Notes under the pieces: generated by a model
Database searches by the model: none
Seen by the model: the letters and a program-made list of their open reading frames with translations, nothing else
What the model was told of the DNA's origin: nothing
Shown: positions 13,885-15,681 of the stretch, piece by piece
Numbering within the stretch: position 1 is the stretch's first letter
How the letters are laid out: the number at the start of each line of letters is the position of its first letter
NCBI GenBank assembly: GCA_020627605.1
Contig: JAHDGO010000016.1
Coordinates: forward strand, 1 to 15,681
DNA: 15,681 nucleotides
Reading direction: 5' to 3'
Source of the DNA: Yoonia sp.
Lineage (GTDB): Bacteria > Pseudomonadota > Alphaproteobacteria > Rhodobacterales > Rhodobacteraceae
Position numbers and translations under genes: made by a program

Positions 13885-13915
13885 TCATCTTGCCCAAATA
13901 AACGCCCCCGGAGGC
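13885..13915 (-). repeat. Rhodobacterales-type GCCTCCGG interspersed element / rlmH 3' end
   Basis: Read on the - strand, GCCTCCGGGGGC (13915-13904) is followed by GTTTATTT and then GGGCAAGATGA, beginning 3 bases after the rlmH stop. It resembles a short element I recall at many gene ends in Rhodobacteraceae, with a GCCTCCGGCGGG core, an AT-rich TATTT and an AAGATGA-like tail. The GC core followed by a T-rich stretch may also help terminate the rsfS-rlmH transcript. Identity to the repeat is from memory, not a search. Confidence 0.5.
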
Positions 13916-13918
13916 TCC

Positions 13919-14389
13919 TCAAGCCCGATGATAGGGTCCACCTGACAGGATAGATGCCGCACGGTACAGCTGTTCGGCCAGCATCACGCGGACCAGCATA
14001 TGGGGCCAGACCATCTTGCCAAAACTCAGCGATGCATCAGCCTGTGCGCGCAACTCCGGGTCAATGCCGTCAGCCCCGCCAATGATGAAACTGACATCCT
14101 GCCGCCCCTGATCGCGCCAGCGGGCCAGCAGATCGGCGAAATCCGGCGAGGACATCAGCTTGCCGCGTTCATCAAGGGCGCAGATCAACGCGCCATCGGG
14201 GATTGATTTCTGCAACAGCGCGGCCTCGCCCGCCATGCCGCCGCCCTTCTTGTCCTCAACCTCGATCAGTTGCGCAGGGCCCAGCGCCAGCGCGCGGCCG
14301 GTCCGGTCAAACCGGGTCAGGTAGTCGTCATAAAGGTCGCGCTCGGGGCCCTTGCGCAGACGGCCCACAGCGCAGATTTGCACCCGCAT
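13919..14389 (-). CDS. rlmH: 23S rRNA pseudouridine-1915 N3-methyltransferase
   Basis: A 156-residue SPOUT-class methyltransferase that methylates N3 of pseudouridine 1915 in helix 69 of 23S rRNA on assembled ribosomes, using S-adenosylmethionine. Length and ends fit the family: MRVQICAVGRLRKGPE at the start, LDERGK (72-77) and FIIGGADG (101-108) as SAM-knot loops, and the signature C-terminus with PHMLVRVMLAEQLYRA, SILSG and PYHRA. The ATG shares one base with the rsfS stop (TGATG), so the two are translationally coupled, as in many bacteria where both genes serve ribosome maturation or control. Confidence 0.96.
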   Translation of the reverse strand: MRVQICAVGRLRKGPERDLYDDYLTRFDRTGRALALGPAQLIEVEDKKGGGMAGEAALLQKSIPDGALICALDERGKLMSSPDFADLLARWRDQGRQDVSFIIGGADGIDPELRAQADASLSFGKMVWPHMLVRVMLAEQLYRAASILSGGPYHRA

Positions 14390-14745
14390 CAGACGGCGTT
14401 AGCCGCCCCGGGCTGCCACATCTTTTCAAGCTGATAGAACTCGCGCACTTCAGGGCGGAAGATGTGAACGATCACGTCGCCAGTGTCGATCAGGACCCAG
14501 TCGCCGGTGTCCTTGCCTTCGGTCTTGGACACGATGCCGAAATCCTGCTTGACCCGATCGGCCAGCTTTTCAGCCATCGCCGTGACCTGACGGGTGGAGC
14601 GGCCAGAGGCGATGACCATATAGTCGCCCATCTCTGACTTGCCGCGCAGGTCGATCTGCACGATGTCTTCGCCTTTGTCGTCATCAAGGGATTTCAGGAC
14701 CGCCGCGAGCAGGCGTTCGCTGGTTGCGGTTGGCGCGTCGCTCAT
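14389..14745 (-). CDS. rsfS: Ribosomal silencing factor RsfS
   Basis: A 118-residue RsfS/Iojap-family protein that binds uL14 on the large subunit and blocks subunit joining during starvation. Family features are DIVQIDLRGKSEMGDYMVIASG (from about 27), STRQVTAMAEKL and GDWVLIDTGDVIVHIFRPE followed by REFYQLEKMW. I chose the ATG at 14745 because it gives the usual length and overlaps the stop of a small leader ORF (ATGA). The frame is open further to ATGs at 14826 and 14844, but 14844 lies at the predicted transcription start and the added residues are low-complexity. A CTG at 14796 lies 8 bases past a strong AGGAGG and is another possible start. It is first in the rsfS-rlmH-gpmI-envC-ctpA block. 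Confidence 0.92.
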   Translation of the reverse strand: MSDAPTATSERLLAAVLKSLDDDKGEDIVQIDLRGKSEMGDYMVIASGRSTRQVTAMAEKLADRVKQDFGIVSKTEGKDTGDWVLIDTGDVIVHIFRPEVREFYQLEKMWQPGAANAV

Positions 14746-14801
14746 CGCTGGCGCCCCGGCTTTGGCTGACGTGTCAGCCGCTGTAGAAAGAGACAGTGCA
14801 T
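14742..14801 (-). CDS. Possible 19-residue leader peptide upstream of rsfS
   Basis: A short ORF, MHCLFLQRLTRQPKPGRQR, begins just after a strong AGGAGG (14810-14805). It is in a different frame from rsfS, and its TGA overlaps the chosen rsfS ATG in an ATGA junction. The Shine-Dalgarno spacing is tight at only 3 bases. Nothing known matches it by eye. It may couple ribosome loading to rsfS translation; alternatively the AGGAGG serves an in-frame CTG start of rsfS at 14796, 8 bases away, and this ORF is accidental. Confidence 0.35.
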   Translation of the reverse strand: MHCLFLQRLTRQPKPGRQR

Positions 14802-14850
14802 TGTCCTCCTTAAATCGCGCCGTCATGGCCCCGGCGCCGGGCATATCCCA

Positions 14851-14879
14851 AAATTAGCAACGCGGGCGGTGTTTTTCAA
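14851..14879 (-). promoter_or_regulatory. rsfS: Sigma70-type promoter for the rsfS operon
   Basis: On the - strand TTGAAA (14879-14874) and TAATTT (14856-14851) are separated by exactly 17 bases, close to consensus. This predicts transcription starting near 14844, about 35 bases before the AGGAGG and about 100 bases before the rsfS ATG. It is the best promoter match I found in the window, and it lies in the gap after the MDR gene, as expected for an operon promoter. Confidence 0.65.
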
Positions 14880-14911
14880 CAGAGTGCGTCGCGGCAAGGC
14901 ACACTTATGCT

Positions 14912-14945
14912 GCGGTACCGCCGACCAGCTTTCCATGATCTGGTC
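14912..14945. other. Palindrome and inverted repeat between the MDR gene and rsfS
   Basis: A perfect 10-base palindrome GCGGTACCGC lies at 14912-14921, and GACCAG (14923-14928) is repeated inverted as CTGGTC (14940-14945) across 11 bases. They fall between the MDR stop and the rsfS promoter. They could be an operator, or a structured 3' end for the MDR transcript; no U tract follows. Confidence 0.35.
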
Positions 14946-14963
14946 AAACCTGTCGGGTGCCGC

Positions 14964-15681
14964 CTACTGCCGCGGATCAATGAAGGTCTTGCCGTCGGGC
15001 TGCGCCATCATGGCAGGCAGCGCGTCCATCGCCTGCGACAGCGGCACGATCCCGGCAACATCCGTGACCCAGTCGCCATTGATAAATCGCTCCTGGATTT
15101 CCACGAACCCGGCGCGCACCCGGTCGGCCCCCACCTGTTTCATCCAGCGGGTCAGCCAAAAGCCCTCAATCCGTTTGTTCATGAAAATCAGCTGCCCGAT
15201 CTGGGTCAGGGCCGGGGCTTCCTTGCCAAGTTTGCCATAGGTGACCCATGTACTGTGCTTGGGCATGGCAAAGAACAGATCGGCGGTAAACTGATCACCT
15301 ACCGCGTCCAGCAGGATTGCAGGCGGATGCGCATGAAAGGCGGTTTTGGCCTGATCCATGGCGTCATCCGCTGCCGATACGATCACCGCTGCCGCGCCCA
15401 ATGCCTTCAGGGCTTCCGCCTGTTCCGCGCGCCGCACCACGGCAATCGAGGCCGCGCCATTGTCCCGGCCCAGCGCGATCAACAGCTTGCCAAGCTGTGA
15501 GCCTGCGGCGTTCAGTACAAAGCTTTCGGCGCGGCTTTCCTTGACCAGATCAAACATCGCGATGGCCGTCAGTGGGTTGACCAGCTGGCTGGCCGCGTCG
15601 ACTTCTGCCAGATCGGGGCGGCAAGGGACAAGATTGCTGGCCTCTGTCATGGCATATTCCGCCCAGGCGCCAGAGCCTGCG
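14964..15681 (-). CDS. MDR-family oxidoreductase (zinc-binding dehydrogenase/enoyl reductase-like), 5' partial
   Basis: The C-terminal 238 codons of a medium-chain dehydrogenase/reductase; the frame stays open to the right window edge, so the start is outside. The visible part begins with GAWAEYAMTEASNLVP, the typical end of the catalytic domain, then QLVNPLTAIAMFDLV. The Rossmann nucleotide-binding segment follows (VLNAAGSQLGKLLIALGR), then ALKALGA and a GKTFIDPR end. The pattern fits NADPH-dependent quinone oxidoreductase or MECR-like enoyl reductases better than zinc alcohol dehydrogenases, but the substrate is not readable. It is a different branch from the MDR protein at the left end of the window. 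It precedes the rsfS promoter on the same strand. Confidence 0.87.
   Translation of the reverse strand, partial: AGSGAWAEYAMTEASNLVPCRPDLAEVDAASQLVNPLTAIAMFDLVKESRAESFVLNAAGSQLGKLLIALGRDNGAASIAVVRRAEQAEALKALGAAAVIVSAADDAMDQAKTAFHAHPPAILLDAVGDQFTADLFFAMPKHSTWVTYGKLGKEAPALTQIGQLIFMNKRIEGFWLTRWMKQVGADRVRAGFVEIQERFINGDWVTDVAGIVPLSQAMDALPAMMAQPDGKTFIDPRQ

Noticed and set aside
14802..14844. ATG at 14844 as the rsfS start
   Set aside because: It coincides with the predicted transcription start and adds a low-complexity, alanine-rich extension absent from the family. The ATG at 14826 has no ribosome binding site.
1..15681. Mobile elements, tRNA or rRNA genes, CRISPR arrays or phage genes
   Set aside because: No transposase or integrase motifs, no tandem repeat-spacer pattern and no tRNA-like fold were seen; almost all sequence is filled by ordinary genes.

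Overview
The window looks like a stretch of an alphaproteobacterial chromosome, most likely from the Rhodobacteraceae (Roseobacter group). The reasons are high G+C with G/C-rich third codon positions, many 1-14 base overlaps between genes, the rsfS-rlmH-gpmI-envC-ctpA gene order, and a GCCTCCGG...TTTATTT...AAGATGA element after rlmH that resembles an interspersed element I recall from Rhodobacterales. This assignment is inference. I see no rRNA, tRNA, IS element or CRISPR array.

About 1-8417, + strand: eight closely spaced genes. First comes the tail of a zinc-binding (MDR) dehydrogenase overlapping a GAF-type free methionine-(R)-sulfoxide reductase (fRMsr). Then an XRE-cupin regulator leads a GFA-family protein, a dimethylglycine-dehydrogenase-like flavoprotein (FAD + GcvT domains), a PPOX-fold flavin protein, a zinc-type homocysteine S-methyltransferase and a sarcosine-dehydrogenase-like flavoprotein. 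Together the last group can encode stepwise demethylation of glycine betaine to glycine. The methyltransferase would pass the first methyl to homocysteine, and the two flavoenzymes would remove the other two, delivering one-carbon units to tetrahydrofolate through their GcvT domains. The GFA protein could handle escaped formaldehyde and the cupin regulator could sense a pathway metabolite. The family assignments are strong; the substrates are inferred from similarity to vertebrate DMGDH, SARDH and BHMT/MmuM and from gene order.

8420-9786, - strand: a two-gene unit converging on the betaine cluster with only 2 bases between stop codons. It encodes a Tat-exported metallo-beta-lactamase-fold hydrolase similar to methyl parathion hydrolase, and a small periplasmic c-type cytochrome.

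9876-14745, - strand: a conserved housekeeping block, read in the order rsfS, rlmH, gpmI, envC-like, ctpA. The products are a ribosome silencing factor, a 23S rRNA methyltransferase, a phosphoglycerate mutase, a catalytically degenerate LytM/EnvC protein and a PDZ-S41 protease. A good sigma70-type promoter lies upstream of rsfS. Between it and rsfS is a small leader ORF with a strong Shine-Dalgarno sequence, whose stop overlaps the chosen rsfS start.

14964-15681, - strand: the C-terminal part of a second MDR-family oxidoreductase, cut by the window edge.
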